Made by a program: the position numbers and the translations under genes | Source: Actinomadura formosensis NBRC 14204 | GTDB taxonomy: Bacteria; Actinomycetota; Actinomycetes; Streptosporangiales; Streptosporangiaceae | NCBI RefSeq assembly: GCF_001552155.1 | Contig: NZ_BCQQ01000023.1 | Span: forward strand, 1-64,000 | Length of the DNA: 64,000 nt | Direction: 5' to 3' | Notes under the pieces: model-generated | Seen by the model: the letters and a program-made list of their open reading frames with translations, nothing else | Database searches by the model: none | Told to the model about the DNA's origin: nothing | Shown here: piece by piece, positions 54,010 through 62,479 of the stretch | How positions within the stretch are numbered: position 1 is the first letter of the stretch | Layout: each line of letters opens with the position of its first letter

Positions 54010-54040
54010 GGCCGCCGTCCGGTGATGCCGGAGGGCGGCC
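54010..54040 (-). terminator. Terminator after tRNA-Thr
   Basis: A 13-bp stem with one mismatch (54010-54022 and 54028-54040) begins 12 nt beyond the tRNA 3' end. The remaining gap up to tRNA-Met shows no gene. Confidence 0.65.
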
Positions 54041-54051
54041 CGTGTGTCGTG

Positions 54052-54124
54052 AGCCCCTTTACGGAATCGAACCGTAGACCTTCTCCTTACCATGGAGACG
54101 CTCTGCCGACTGAGCTAAAGGGGC
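54052..54124 (-). tRNA. tRNA-Thr (GGT)
   Basis: A 73-nt minus-strand cloverleaf: acceptor GCCCCTT with AAGGGGC, discriminator T, anticodon stem TCTCC/GGAGA around a loop with anticodon GGT, T-loop GGTTCGATTCC. Confidence 0.96.
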
Positions 54125-54236
54125 TTGCGTCGTTCGCGCAGTAAAACCATACACGGCCCGAGGGCATGGCGCGAACTGCATAAGGCTCTTCGGAGTCCGG
54201 GTGCGGCGCCCGCCGGAATGCCCCGCCCGGCGGCCG

Positions 54237-54962
54237 TCAGAAACGTACGAAGACCGCGGTGGCGTCGTCGAACCGCTTGCCTCTCGGCCGGCCGGCCGCC
54301 GACGCCTCCACGGCCCGGGTGCGCCTGACGAGTTCCCGCGGGCCTTCCTCGTCGAGGAGGCGGAGCAGGTCGTCCCAGCCCATGTGCTCGAACCGCTCCA
54401 CGAGCCGGGACGCGCCGTCGCTCAGCACCGCCGCGCGTGTGAGGCCCTCGACCGGCACCTCGCCGGTCAGCCCCTCGTACGCGGCCTCCGGTTTCGTGCT
54501 CGCCACCCAGAACCCGCCGGGGCTGTTCCGCGACCTCCGCACGCCTTCGAGGGTGTAGCTGGGCAGATGGTCGACCCGGTCGTCCCGGAACACCCTGATC
54601 TCGCCGGCGTCCATCACGATCGGGGAGTCGGCGAGGACGTACCACTCCACCGCCCCGTCGCGGCGGCGCAGCAGCGACACCGTCGCCGACGGGCTGTCCG
54701 GATTCTCCAGATCGCATGTCCCCGCGTGCGCCTCGCCCGTCACCTTGATGGCCTCGGCGACCAGGTCGGGCAGCGGCCGGCCCTCCTCCAGCGCGAGCAG
54801 CGCCGCGATCCGGCCGCCCAGTCTCCGCACCAGCCATGCCGGGTCGTGCCGGCACCCGCTGTCCACCCCCGGCGGGGCCGTCGCCCCGTCCAGCAGCACG
54901 ACCCATCCGGGCCCGGCCGCCACGAAGTCCTCGTTCTCCCGTCCCGGCGTCGCCTCGCTCAC
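54237..54962 (-). CDS. PPM/PP2C-like serine/threonine phosphatase
   Basis: A 241-residue protein with the metal-binding order of PP2C phosphatases: RENEDFV near the N-terminus, VVLLDGATA (motif with the DG pair), AAVLSDGASRL, and the terminal FDDATAVFVRF. GTG 54962 is chosen because AGGTGAG lies four bases before it and the family start follows; the frame is open to 55052. It may dephosphorylate proteins controlled by Ser/Thr kinases; the kinase is not in the window. 108 nt downstream of the TerD-like gene and same strand. Confidence 0.78.
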   Translation of the reverse strand: MSEATPGRENEDFVAAGPGWVVLLDGATAPPGVDSGCRHDPAWLVRRLGGRIAALLALEEGRPLPDLVAEAIKVTGEAHAGTCDLENPDSPSATVSLLRRRDGAVEWYVLADSPIVMDAGEIRVFRDDRVDHLPSYTLEGVRRSRNSPGGFWVASTKPEAAYEGLTGEVPVEGLTRAAVLSDGASRLVERFEHMGWDDLLRLLDEEGPRELVRRTRAVEASAAGRPRGKRFDDATAVFVRF

Positions 54963-55070
54963 ATAACTCACCTGCACGGATGCAGGTCTACACGGTGGAC
55001 GGCCCGCCCGGGGCCGGTAGACCGAACCCGCAAATGGGGCACGCCGGGCCATCGCCCTGCTGTATCGGCC

Positions 55071-56141
55071 TCAGTCCTCGACGTCGACGCCGAAGCCGCT
55101 CGCCAGCTCGGCCAGGCCGAAGTCGTGGCCCTGCCCGACCACGCGGAGCCGCCACCTCGGGCCGCGCCGGTAGATCTCGGCGAGCAGCATCGTCCGCTCG
55201 CTCGTCCCGGCGTCGAGGGTCGCCTGCGCGACCGCCCGCTCGCCGTCGTCCGGTCCGATCCCGAGTTCGACCGGGCCGAGTTCACCGAACGTCACTCTGC
55301 CGTCGATCGCGGCCGCGACGGTCACCTTCCGGACGGCTTCGGGCAGCGCGGCCAGATCGATGGCGATCGCCTGCTCGGTGGGGCCGTCGGCGGCGAGGCG
55401 CACCGCCCCGTCCGGGGATTCGGCGGCGCCGTAGAACACGAAGTCCTCGTCGCAGGACACCTGGTCGTCCTCGTCGAGCGCGAAGGCCACCACATCCACC
55501 TCGCAGGACGCGTGCTGAACCCAGGACGCGGCGACCGTCCACCGCGTCCCGGCCGGCAGGTCGATGGCCGCACCGCGTGGCAGCACCATCGGCGACACGC
55601 GTTCCGTCTCCGCTCTTTCCGGTGCCCTGAGCCACCGTTCTTCGTGAACGGGCACTTCCAGGGCGACGACCCGTTCCATTCGCCGGTCGTTCTCGCCGCC
55701 GTCCAAGGCGACGACGTCCGTGACGCTTGCGGACAGGTTCACGGCCGCGGCACCGCCCAGCTCGACGACCCGGCTCCGCGCGGCGGACGAAGCGGGGTGG
55801 GTTCCGCCGAGGACCAGCACGCGGCGTCCTTCCAGCGGGCCGGTCCGCCCGGACGGTCTCCCGGGCGGTCTCCCGGGCGGTCTCCCGGGCGGCGGCGCCG
55901 GCTCCTTGGCCCCGTGCGGTGTTCCCGGCCGGACGTTTTCGAGGAGGGCGAGGAACGTCCGCTCGTCGACGATCGGCACACCTTCCCGGTGGGCTCGGCG
56001 TGCCTTGGCCGTTCCGGAGCCGGGGTCGTTCGTCACAAGGAGCACCGGCCGCGGCAACGGCGCGCCCGACGCGACCAGGACGAGGACGATCAGCTCGGCG
56101 GGCATCATCGCGAGCAGCGCGGCCCTGGCCGTCTTCAACAC
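55071..56141 (-). CDS. BRCT-TerD fusion protein
   Basis: A 356-residue protein. Residues about 40-85 and 110-185 look like BRCT domains (PVLLVTNDPGSGTAKARRAH; GRRVLVLGGTHPASSAARSR). The last 160 residues are a TerD (tellurium-resistance/stress) domain with the calcium-binding acidic signature DEDFVFYGAAESPDGAV and GQGHDFGLAELASGFGV. Start GTG 56141 has AAGGA six bases upstream and overlaps the MerR stop, so the two are coupled. TerD proteins belong to a poorly understood metal-linked stress system. Confidence 0.82.
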   Translation of the reverse strand: MLKTARAALLAMMPAELIVLVLVASGAPLPRPVLLVTNDPGSGTAKARRAHREGVPIVDERTFLALLENVRPGTPHGAKEPAPPPGRPPGRPPGRPSGRTGPLEGRRVLVLGGTHPASSAARSRVVELGGAAAVNLSASVTDVVALDGGENDRRMERVVALEVPVHEERWLRAPERAETERVSPMVLPRGAAIDLPAGTRWTVAASWVQHASCEVDVVAFALDEDDQVSCDEDFVFYGAAESPDGAVRLAADGPTEQAIAIDLAALPEAVRKVTVAAAIDGRVTFGELGPVELGIGPDDGERAVAQATLDAGTSERTMLLAEIYRRGPRWRLRVVGQGHDFGLAELASGFGVDVED

Positions 56142-56797
56142 GACCGGTCCTTCAGGATCGCCACCAGCGACCGGAACACCTCGCGTTGCGCGGCGGACAA
56201 CTCGTCCAGCCATCCGGTGTCCGCGCCGTGCTCGACCAGGAGCGCCGCCAGTTCCGGGGGCAGGTACGCGGCGAGATCTTCGGCGGCCCGCGCACTGGCC
56301 TCCGGCTCGGCGAGCGGACGCAGCATCTCGGCGAACCTGGCCCGCTCGGTGGGCTCGGACGCGGTGTCGACCAGCGCCGGCAGGCCCCGGTCGAGCTCGG
56401 CGAACCCCGATCCGTGCGGCAGCCCCCGCAGGACCTCCGCCATCTCCGGGGACACCGCCGAGTCGGGCCGCAGCTCCGCCTCGGCCAGCAGCGCGGCGAG
56501 CCGGGCCCGCCCCGCCTCGATCGCCTGCTGCTGCCGGGCCAGGTCCGCGTCCAGCTCGACCAGGACTTCACGCAGTTCGCGGCCCTGATCGTCGGCCAGG
56601 ACGTCGCTGATCTCGGCCGGCGAAAGGCCCAGCTCGGTCAGCCTCCGTATCCGGGCGAGCAGGACCGCGTCCCGCAGCCGGTGCTCGCGGTACCCGTTCG
56701 CGCGCCGTTCCGGCTCGGGCGGCAGCCCCAGGCGGTGGTAATGCCGCACTGTCCGGGACGAGACCCCGACCAGTGCGGCGAGTTCGCCGATCCGCAT
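56135..56797 (-). CDS. MerR-family transcriptional regulator
   Basis: A 220-residue regulator: N-terminal winged helix (MRIGELAALVGVSSRTVRHY, then HRLGLPPEPERRANGYREHR), dimerisation helix, and a C-terminal domain of about 120 residues without recognised ligand motif and no metal-binding cysteines. ATG 56797 lies where transcription from its own promoter should begin, so the mRNA is probably leaderless; ATG 56806 overlaps the -10 box and is less likely. It heads an operon with the BRCT-TerD gene and perhaps the phosphatase. Confidence 0.9.
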   Translation of the reverse strand: MRIGELAALVGVSSRTVRHYHRLGLPPEPERRANGYREHRLRDAVLLARIRRLTELGLSPAEISDVLADDQGRELREVLVELDADLARQQQAIEAGRARLAALLAEAELRPDSAVSPEMAEVLRGLPHGSGFAELDRGLPALVDTASEPTERARFAEMLRPLAEPEASARAAEDLAAYLPPELAALLVEHGADTGWLDELSAAQREVFRSLVAILKDRSC

Positions 56798-56804
56798 GGC
56801 CCCC

Positions 56805-56835
56805 ATTACAGACGTTGACGCAACGTCAAGGTCAA
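56805..56835 (-). promoter_or_regulatory. MerR-type autoregulated promoter with 19-bp spacer
   Basis: Reading toward the regulator, -35 TTGACC (56830-56835) and -10 TGTAAT (56805-56810) are separated by 19 bp. The spacer contains the perfect dyad TTGACG-TTG-CGTCAA (56815-56829). An overlong spacer with a central dyad is the established form of MerR-controlled promoters, where the protein untwists DNA. Confidence 0.85.
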
Positions 56836-57435
56836 CATGCGCTACACGCCCCGCCCGTCCCCCGGTCACCGTCCGTGTCCACGATCTGGAGGGACGTCTT
56901 ACACGGGCCGGACGCACCATATACCACTGTCCGCGGAGAATTTCAGACAGGGAGGGCGCGCCGGTTGGCAGTCCCAGGTCGACGCGCCCGCCGCCGCCCG
57001 GCCGCAGGACTGCTGATCAGAGGTGTGAACCGGAGACGGCGGCCATCGTCCGGCTCGATTTTCGACCCGGCCAAGGTGACCACTTCCGGACAGCGATCTT
57101 TGTATCCACCGTCCGGTTTCGCCCTGTTTGATGATATTGCCGCGCGGACCGGCCGAAACCTCGGCCAGAAGTCCGATGGTTGACGTTTTCACAGGTCAGA
57201 ACGTTGGACCCGGTGAGCATCCGGGGGATTTGGTCCATGACTCCGCGTAGCGGTCCGCCCCGTCGAGAGAGCCACCGGACGCTCGGCGGCACACCGCGCA
57301 CCGCATCCGTCCCATGCCGCTCATCTGCGGCTTCACTCATGACAAGGGCCGATTGGTCACGTCAAGGCGTTACTGTTCCACCCGTCGCCGAGGGTTACGG
57401 CGATCACCATCGGTCGTACGTCGGGGAGTCGGTCT
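56836..57435. other. Intergenic region between MerR and sortase genes
   Basis: About 0.6 kb between divergent genes. It must hold the sortase operon promoter. Short open frames on both strands have no recognisable domain. I see no confident promoter or RNA element. Confidence 0.5.
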
Positions 57436-58089
57436 GTGGAACGTCGTGGTCGGCGCTCGCGCATCCTGGCGGCCGCGGCCGTCGGGCTGTCGGGCCTGGT
57501 CGGGGCGGCATTCCTCGCTTTCCACGCGTTCCGGGAGGAGCCCGCCACCGCCGGCCCGCCGATGCCGCCCGCCGCGGCGTCGGTGTCCAGCCCGGCCGTC
57601 CCCTCGACGACCCCCGCCCTGCCGCGTTCGGCGCCGCTGCGCCTGGAAGTACCGCGGATCGACGTCCGGACACCGCTGATGAAGCTGGCCCAGAACCCGG
57701 ACCGGACCGTCGAGACTCCGCCGCTGAGCCGAGCCCAGGAGGCCGGCTGGTACCGGCTCGGTGCCGCGCCCGGCAGCCGGGGCGCGGCCGTGATCATCGG
57801 GCATGTGGACACGGCCGGCGGCCCCGCGGTCTTCTACCGCCTCGGCGCCCTGCGCCCGGGCGACGAGGCGAGAGTGCTCCGCGCCGACGGCCGCACCGCC
57901 GTGTTCCGGATCGACTCGGTGGAGCGCGTCGACAAGGGCCGTTTCCCGACGCGGCGGGTCTACGGCGATCCCGGCTACGCGGCGATCCGCCTGATCACCT
58001 GCGGTGGACGCTTCGACCGCGCCAGCGGCCACTACGTCGACAACGTCATCGCCTACGGGCACCTGCTGCGTACCACGGGGGCACGCTGA
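57436..58089 (+). CDS. Class F sortase
   Basis: A 217-residue sortase: N-terminal signal/anchor helix (ILAAAAVGLSGLVGAAFLAF), a Pro/Ser/Ala-rich linker, and the catalytic domain with His123 (VIIGHVDTAG), Cys189 (LITCGGRFD) and the Arg in DRASGHYVDNVIAYGHL. Class F sortases are common in actinobacteria and their natural substrates are mostly unknown. Start GTG 57436. It overlaps closely with the glycosyltransferase gene (1-nt gap), so the two are probably cotranscribed. Confidence 0.92.
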   Translation: MERRGRRSRILAAAAVGLSGLVGAAFLAFHAFREEPATAGPPMPPAAASVSSPAVPSTTPALPRSAPLRLEVPRIDVRTPLMKLAQNPDRTVETPPLSRAQEAGWYRLGAAPGSRGAAVIIGHVDTAGGPAVFYRLGALRPGDEARVLRADGRTAVFRIDSVERVDKGRFPTRRVYGDPGYAAIRLITCGGRFDRASGHYVDNVIAYGHLLRTTGAR

Positions 58090-58090
58090 C

Positions 58091-59533
58091 ATGCCATCGG
58101 CCTTCGACCCCGCGGCGTTCGCCGGGGCCGCCTGCGACGTGACGCTCCCCGACCGTCCCGCCGGACACCGTTTCGCACGGCCCGAACACCCCGCATCCGC
58201 CCATGCCAAGCGTCCGATCACCACGCCCGGGACGGGGCACCTGACGTTCCAGGCGGCGAGCGGCTCACCGACGGTGACCCTGCCCGACCGGCCGGTGCAC
58301 ACGCTCGCACCGCCGGCCCGCCCGCATCCGGTGCCCGCCCGCCCCCGTCCCCAGGCGGCACCCGAACCTCGCCGTACCGAGCCGGCCCCGGCCCGTCCGG
58401 AGGCGGCACCCGCCCACTCCCACCGGCGGACCAAGGACAGCAAGAAGGACGACGGCAAACGCGACCTGCCGCCCACCCGCGCGGACGCGATGCGCGTCAC
58501 GGTCCTGATCCCGGCGCACAACGAGGCCAAGCAGATCACCGAGACGATCGCCTCGCTGCGCCGCCAGGAGCGTCCCCCGGACCACATCGTGGTGATCGCC
58601 GACAACTGCACCGACGCCACCGCCGCGTTCGCGCAGCTGTGCGGCGTCGAGATCGTCGGGACCCGCGGCAACAAGCACAAGAAGGCCGGGGCGCTGAACC
58701 AGGTCCTCGACCGCCTCCTGCCGATCTTCGGCCCGGACGACGCCATCATGGTGATGGACGCCGACTCGGCGCTCGACCCCGGTTTCATCCGGCACGGCGT
58801 CGAGTACCTGGCCACCGGCCGCTACGCCGCGGTCGGCGGCACCTTCACCGGCAAGCCGGGCGGCGGCACGGTCGGCATGTTCCAGCGCAACGAATACGCC
58901 CGGTACGCGCGGGACGTCCGGCGCGTGCAGGGCAAGGCGCTCGTCCTGACCGGCACCGCCACCATCTTCCGCGCCGCCACCCTCCAGGAAGTGGTCGCGG
59001 CCCGCCGGGCCGAGCGCCTCCCCGGCCTCCCCCACGTCTACGACGTCCGCGTCCTGACCGAGGACAACGAGCTGACGCTCGCCATCCTCCATCTCGGCTT
59101 CCGCATCCTGTGCCCCCCGGAGTGCACGCTCACCACCGAGGTGATGCCGACCTGGCGGGAACTGGGACAGCAGAGGCTGCGCTGGAAGCGGGGCGCCCTG
59201 GAGAACCTCCTCGACTACGGCTGGACGCCGATCACCCGCCCCTACTGGGGACGGCAGCTGCTCTCCCTGATCGGCATCCTGGTGATCGTCGCCTATCTGT
59301 CCTCGCTCGCCTACTCGGCCATCTGGCTCGGCGGCATCAAGATCAGTCCGGTCTGGGCCGCCGTCACGTTGATCTTCATGCTGGAGCGCGTGGTGACCGT
59401 CCGGCAGCGCGGCAAGCTGCAGATGGCCCTCGCCGGCACCATCGTCGTCGAAATGATCTTCGACGTCTTTCTCCAGATCGTCCAGGCCCGTGCCTTCTGG
59501 CAGGCCGCCTGGCGTAAAGAAAGGAAATGGTAG
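58091..59533 (+). CDS. Processive family 2 glycosyltransferase
   Basis: A 480-residue enzyme. Residues 1-130 are a disordered Pro/Ala/Arg-rich extension with the phrase VTLPDRP twice. The GT2 domain follows: VTVLIPAHNEAKQITETI, DADSA (metal-binding, near 223), TEDNELT (catalytic Asp), and QQRLRWKRG (QxxRW). At the C-terminus are about four hydrophobic segments (LLSLIGILVIVAYLSSLAYS, VWAAVTLIFML). This arrangement is that of membrane polysaccharide synthases (cellulose, chitin, poly-GlcNAc types). Product unknown. Confidence 0.88.
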   Translation: MPSAFDPAAFAGAACDVTLPDRPAGHRFARPEHPASAHAKRPITTPGTGHLTFQAASGSPTVTLPDRPVHTLAPPARPHPVPARPRPQAAPEPRRTEPAPARPEAAPAHSHRRTKDSKKDDGKRDLPPTRADAMRVTVLIPAHNEAKQITETIASLRRQERPPDHIVVIADNCTDATAAFAQLCGVEIVGTRGNKHKKAGALNQVLDRLLPIFGPDDAIMVMDADSALDPGFIRHGVEYLATGRYAAVGGTFTGKPGGGTVGMFQRNEYARYARDVRRVQGKALVLTGTATIFRAATLQEVVAARRAERLPGLPHVYDVRVLTEDNELTLAILHLGFRILCPPECTLTTEVMPTWRELGQQRLRWKRGALENLLDYGWTPITRPYWGRQLLSLIGILVIVAYLSSLAYSAIWLGGIKISPVWAAVTLIFMLERVVTVRQRGKLQMALAGTIVVEMIFDVFLQIVQARAFWQAAWRKERKW

Positions 59534-59536
59534 GTC

Positions 59537-59701
59537 ATGTACAACACCCCACCCATCGGTGGCATCGCCGCCGGTTTCGGCGGAGCAGCCGCGGCCTCTC
59601 CCTGGCTCGGCGTGCAGGCCCTCTGGATCGGCCTGGCGCTCTTCACGCTGGTCTCCGCCGGCCTGGCCGTGAAGCGGATCCTTCCCGCCCGCAAGGGCTG
59701 A
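59537..59701 (+). CDS. 54-residue membrane miniprotein
   Basis: Starts MYNTPPIGGIAAGFGGAAAA and has one helix (LWIGLALFTLVSAGLAV) followed by a basic tail (KRILPARKG). It begins three nt after the glycosyltransferase stop with AGG upstream. The close coupling suggests it is a small partner of the synthase. No family recognised with certainty; similar miniproteins end other actinomycete GT2 operons in my memory. Confidence 0.72.
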   Translation: MYNTPPIGGIAAGFGGAAAASPWLGVQALWIGLALFTLVSAGLAVKRILPARKG

Positions 59702-59710
59702 CGCCCTTGG

Positions 59711-59737
59711 AAGGCCGGGGTCCCGCCCCCCGGCCTT
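59711..59737. terminator. Bidirectional terminator
   Basis: Arms AAGGCCGGGG (59711-59720) and CCCCGGCCTT (59728-59737) lie exactly between the convergent miniprotein and DsbA-like genes. Confidence 0.85.
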
Positions 59738-59739
59738 CC

Positions 59740-60465
59740 TTAGGTGACCTTGGCGAGTTCTCGGTCCGCGGTGACGACCGGTTTCGGCGCCGCCACGGGC
59801 AGCAGCTCGGCCAGGCGGCCCAGGCCGGAGAGTCCGGGGAGCACGGCGCCGTCCGGGCAGACGACGGCCGGGACCACCGGCGTAAGGCCCTGCCACTCCG
59901 CACGCCACCGCTCGATACGGCGCTGACCGGTCACCGTCAGGGGTCCGCCGAGCACGCTGACCGTCGCGCCGAAGCGCCGCTCAGTCCCAGAGGCGACACG
60001 GCCGGCGTCCACGGCCATCATCAGGTCGGGGCCGTACCGGTGGTCCAGCGCCGACGCCTGCGGATACATCAACTCCGCGACGATACGGCGGATCTCGTAC
60101 GGGCTGCTCACGTGACGTCCGTCCACCCAGATGGCGCGAAAGATCTCCCGCCGCACCTCGTCGGCCAGACCGTCGGTCAACGCCTCGGCATATGCGGCCA
60201 CGGCCGCGCCGGTGTTGCTGACCACCGGTGGCGGCGCCTCCGGCACCGCCTCGCCGGGCCGTGAAACCTCGGCGATCTCCCCCAGCTCACGGGCCCATTC
60301 ACCCTGCGCGGCACCTCTGGGGGTGCCGGTGAGCGGCAGCCGCGGATCATGCTCCACGGCCCGCCACTCAATGCCGGACCCGCCTCGCCGTACGAACTCG
60401 TCCACACGCAGGCTCGCCAGGTAGGAGTAGGGGCAGTTGAAGTCCCCGTAGACGATGTAGGCCAT
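59740..60465 (-). CDS. DsbA/FrnE-family thioredoxin-fold protein
   Basis: A 241-residue cytoplasmic protein: MAYIVYGDFNCPYSYLASLR opens with the DsbA-like strand-loop, but the active site reads CPYS with a single Cys, as in FrnE/HCCA-isomerase relatives. The thioredoxin fold wraps a helical insertion (about 75-165). PVVPAVVCPDG carries the cis-Pro region. ATG 60465 follows GAGGAGGG. An AT-rich stretch (60490-60535) upstream probably holds its promoter. Substrate unknown; may use glutathione- or mycothiol-type cofactors. Confidence 0.8.
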   Translation of the reverse strand: MAYIVYGDFNCPYSYLASLRVDEFVRRGGSGIEWRAVEHDPRLPLTGTPRGAAQGEWARELGEIAEVSRPGEAVPEAPPPVVSNTGAAVAAYAEALTDGLADEVRREIFRAIWVDGRHVSSPYEIRRIVAELMYPQASALDHRYGPDLMMAVDAGRVASGTERRFGATVSVLGGPLTVTGQRRIERWRAEWQGLTPVVPAVVCPDGAVLPGLSGLGRLAELLPVAAPKPVVTADRELAKVT

Positions 60466-60759
60466 CGCGCATCCCTCCTCAGCGACGCCCGAAGCTATTT
60501 ATTACAGTTTCTACTAGTCAAAAAGAAAAAACCATCCCCACCTGGTGTGACCCAGCTCTCGTCCCTGACTCGGACACGCCCAGCCGCCAACGGCCCCACC
60601 GTCCCCACGAGAGCGACCCCCAACAACCTCACGGAAGAGGCGTGGCCCTCAGCCGGGGGACTCAGTGCTCCGCTGCGGCGACCTGCCAGGCGATGCGCCG
60701 GGCACCACCGGCACGACCACGGCCAGAAGCGAGACGACCTCGCGCACAGGGAGAGAGAC

Positions 60760-60907
60760 GGCCTGGCAGAGCGTCCTCCACTTCCACCTGCACGTCGTTC
60801 CCCGCTACACCCTCCACGGACCTCATCGCTCCCTGGACCACGACCGAACTCCCCCTGAAATCCCTCCACCCCTGGCCGATTTCATCCGCGCCGAAACCAC
60901 CAACTGA
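60760..60907 (+). pseudogene. HIT-family protein remnant
   Basis: The frame contains AWQSVLHFHLHVVPRY, the histidine-triad motif (HxHxHx) of HIT nucleotide hydrolases, followed by a plausible HIT tail ending LADFIRAETTN. The upstream part of the domain is missing or scrambled by frameshifts, so only the last third remains. Confidence 0.6.
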
Positions 60908-61033
60908 ACCCCACCGTCAACATCCCAGCCCCCGAAGTCGCCCGCCACGCCGGCCACGGCATTGAAGTGTTGCTTCGCGTCCACGCCAGGTGCATCGACG
61001 ACCATGAGCAGACGTGGAACGGCCGCATCGACA
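60907..61033 (+). pseudogene. Tyrosine-recombinase integrase C-terminal remnant
   Basis: The frame reads VARHAGHGIEVLLRVHARCI followed by DDHEQTWNGRID, the typical end of actinobacterial phage/ICE integrases (AGHS..vLL.vYA.C.DG). The nucleophilic Tyr is His here, and nothing N-terminal remains. It lies 130 bp from a tRNA-Tyr half-site, as expected for an integrase next to its attachment site. Confidence 0.6.
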
Positions 61034-61111
61034 ACGGCCAGGAACGACAGAGCGCATCCACCATGTTCCGTAACTGCTCCGTGCACACCCGGGACCTGCG
61101 GGCCCCAACGA

Positions 61112-61152
61112 GAACGGCCCCTGACAGCGTTGATGCTGGTCAGGGGCCGTTC
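61112..61152 (+). terminator. Terminator between integrase remnant and tRNA half
   Basis: A long stem GAACGGCCCCTGAC(C)AGC with its complement around a six-base loop. Placed after the integrase remnant. Confidence 0.7.
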
Positions 61153-61161
61153 TATGTGGTG

Positions 61162-61213
61162 TGGCGGGTCCAGGATTCGAACCTGGGTAGGCTAAGCCGA
61201 CGGATTTACAGTC
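61162..61213 (-). other. tRNA-Tyr 3' half: attachment-site scar
   Basis: From the anticodon loop (CTGTAAA, anticodon GTA) to the discriminator base the sequence is a good tRNA-Tyr: variable arm, CCAGGTTCGAATCCTGG T-arm, and acceptor ACCCGCCA. The 5' half (D-arm and GGCGGGT strand) is absent; similarity stops at the anticodon stem. A tRNA 3' half beside integrase remains is the mark of an integrated element's second attachment site. Confidence 0.75.
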
Positions 61214-61508
61214 CCACCGCCCAACTCCCCTGACCTGTTGGTTCTCTCCCTTGAAGCCCGAACTCGGCACGCATTCGGCAAGCCGCCTCCGTTCCCTGGG
61301 CCTGCCCAGCGTCGAGCCACCAACAGCTCCACCGCCCCGCTCGTGGGGCGGGAGACCATGAGGCCCAGTACCGCACCGTGCAAAGCGGTCCCAAGGTTAG
61401 TCACTATGGTCCCTCATGCGAGCAGGCACGCACATGTAAACCAGTAACATCATCCAGGCGTCTCAATAGAGACAACTATGTCGTTCCCGTCAAACAGAAA
61501 GGCAAAAA

Positions 61509-62123
61509 ATGCGTGTTAGTGTGGAGCTTATTGAGGCAGCATGGGTGCCCAAAGAACGCCCCCAAGATGAGGCAATTAGCCTTGGAGTGGCATGGATAAG
61601 GGAGCAAGCCGCCAAGCGAAACACCCATCCTCTAGTCGTCGCAAATACTCACGCGGCCAGCCGAGGAGTACCCGAACTGGGGCAGTTCGAGGCGACCACT
61701 CCTCAATCGCGCAGCGGATACTCAAATAGGCCAATTCTAGCCTTCCTTCCCACCGGAGAAACGCTAGCCGTTGCTCAACAATACGCCCAGCGGTCTGCGC
61801 TTTGCGTCATTGAGGGGTCATTGGCACCAGTCATCGAATGGGCGATCGAAACCAAAGCCAAGAACCTCAGCGACCCAACCGAGACTCCAGTTTCATCTAT
61901 TGCACCAGAACTAAGAGAGCAACTAAATGCCATCGAGCTCTTTGGTGGAGGCAACGGCTGGGCCGGCGCACATGAGAAGGAAGACGCTCGTCACCGTTTG
62001 CATGAATTTCGAGGTACTGGGCCCCTCGACCCGGACGCCATTGGCGCATACATGCTAGGTAGAGGACTTACTGACACGGCTTATAAAAACATACGCAAAA
62101 TAGTGCTCGAACTTAATCGCTGA
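61509..62123 (+). CDS. Hypothetical protein, 204 residues
   Basis: Unrecognised. It begins MRVSVELIEAAWVPKERPQD, with AGAAAGG seven bases before the ATG. Mixed alpha/beta composition; no signal peptide or membrane segment. The middle (RPILAFLPTGETLAVAQQYA) looks like a buried strand-loop-helix and the C-terminus is helical. Base composition is clearly lower in GC than the core genome and codon use is relaxed, as for transferred genes. Its neighbours are restriction genes and an att scar. The gap 61214-61508 before it shows nothing. Confidence 0.7.
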   Translation: MRVSVELIEAAWVPKERPQDEAISLGVAWIREQAAKRNTHPLVVANTHAASRGVPELGQFEATTPQSRSGYSNRPILAFLPTGETLAVAQQYAQRSALCVIEGSLAPVIEWAIETKAKNLSDPTETPVSSIAPELREQLNAIELFGGGNGWAGAHEKEDARHRLHEFRGTGPLDPDAIGAYMLGRGLTDTAYKNIRKIVLELNR

Positions 62124-62227
62124 CGAAATGTAACAAACTGGGCGCAGCTAGGAAGTTCCTCGAGGCTGCCCGAAGCTGGGCGACTAGGGGGGTGCGCGCA
62201 TGGTCGGAGTCGTTGCCGCTACCGCTG

Positions 62228-62479
62228 TTAGCCGGACACGGCCTTGACGAAGGTCACGCGCTGCGCGTCGCGATTGGGAAGGGCCCGATAGTCGGCATCC
62301 AACCAGGTTGCTTGTGTGTGCTGGGGGTCGGTCTCCCACCATTGCGAGTACCTGGCGGCGCTCTCAGGCAAGGCCGCGCCGATCACCGCAGAGATCTCGG
62401 CGAATGACATCTCGATGTATGGGCGGCCGTCTGACCGTAGGTGCTGCGCTAGCCGCTCATACTGCTCACGTCGAACCAC
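62228..62479 (-). CDS. DUF7662-like small protein
   Basis: An 83-residue protein: YERLAQHLRSDGRPYIEMSF, then AEISAVIGAALPESAARYSQ, then WWETDPQHTQATWLDADYRA and VTFVKA. The SFxEI...LPxSA..y..WW pattern matches my memory of DUF7662, a small domain that occurs alone or fused to nuclease-like domains; function not established. Start GTG 62479. It lies in the restriction island, same strand as the endonuclease but 0.45 kb away. Confidence 0.6.
   Translation of the reverse strand: MVRREQYERLAQHLRSDGRPYIEMSFAEISAVIGAALPESAARYSQWWETDPQHTQATWLDADYRALPNRDAQRVTFVKAVSG

Noticed and set aside
61162-61230. A complete tRNA-Tyr gene
   Set aside because: The 5' acceptor strand and D-arm are absent; only the 3' half fits a tRNA.
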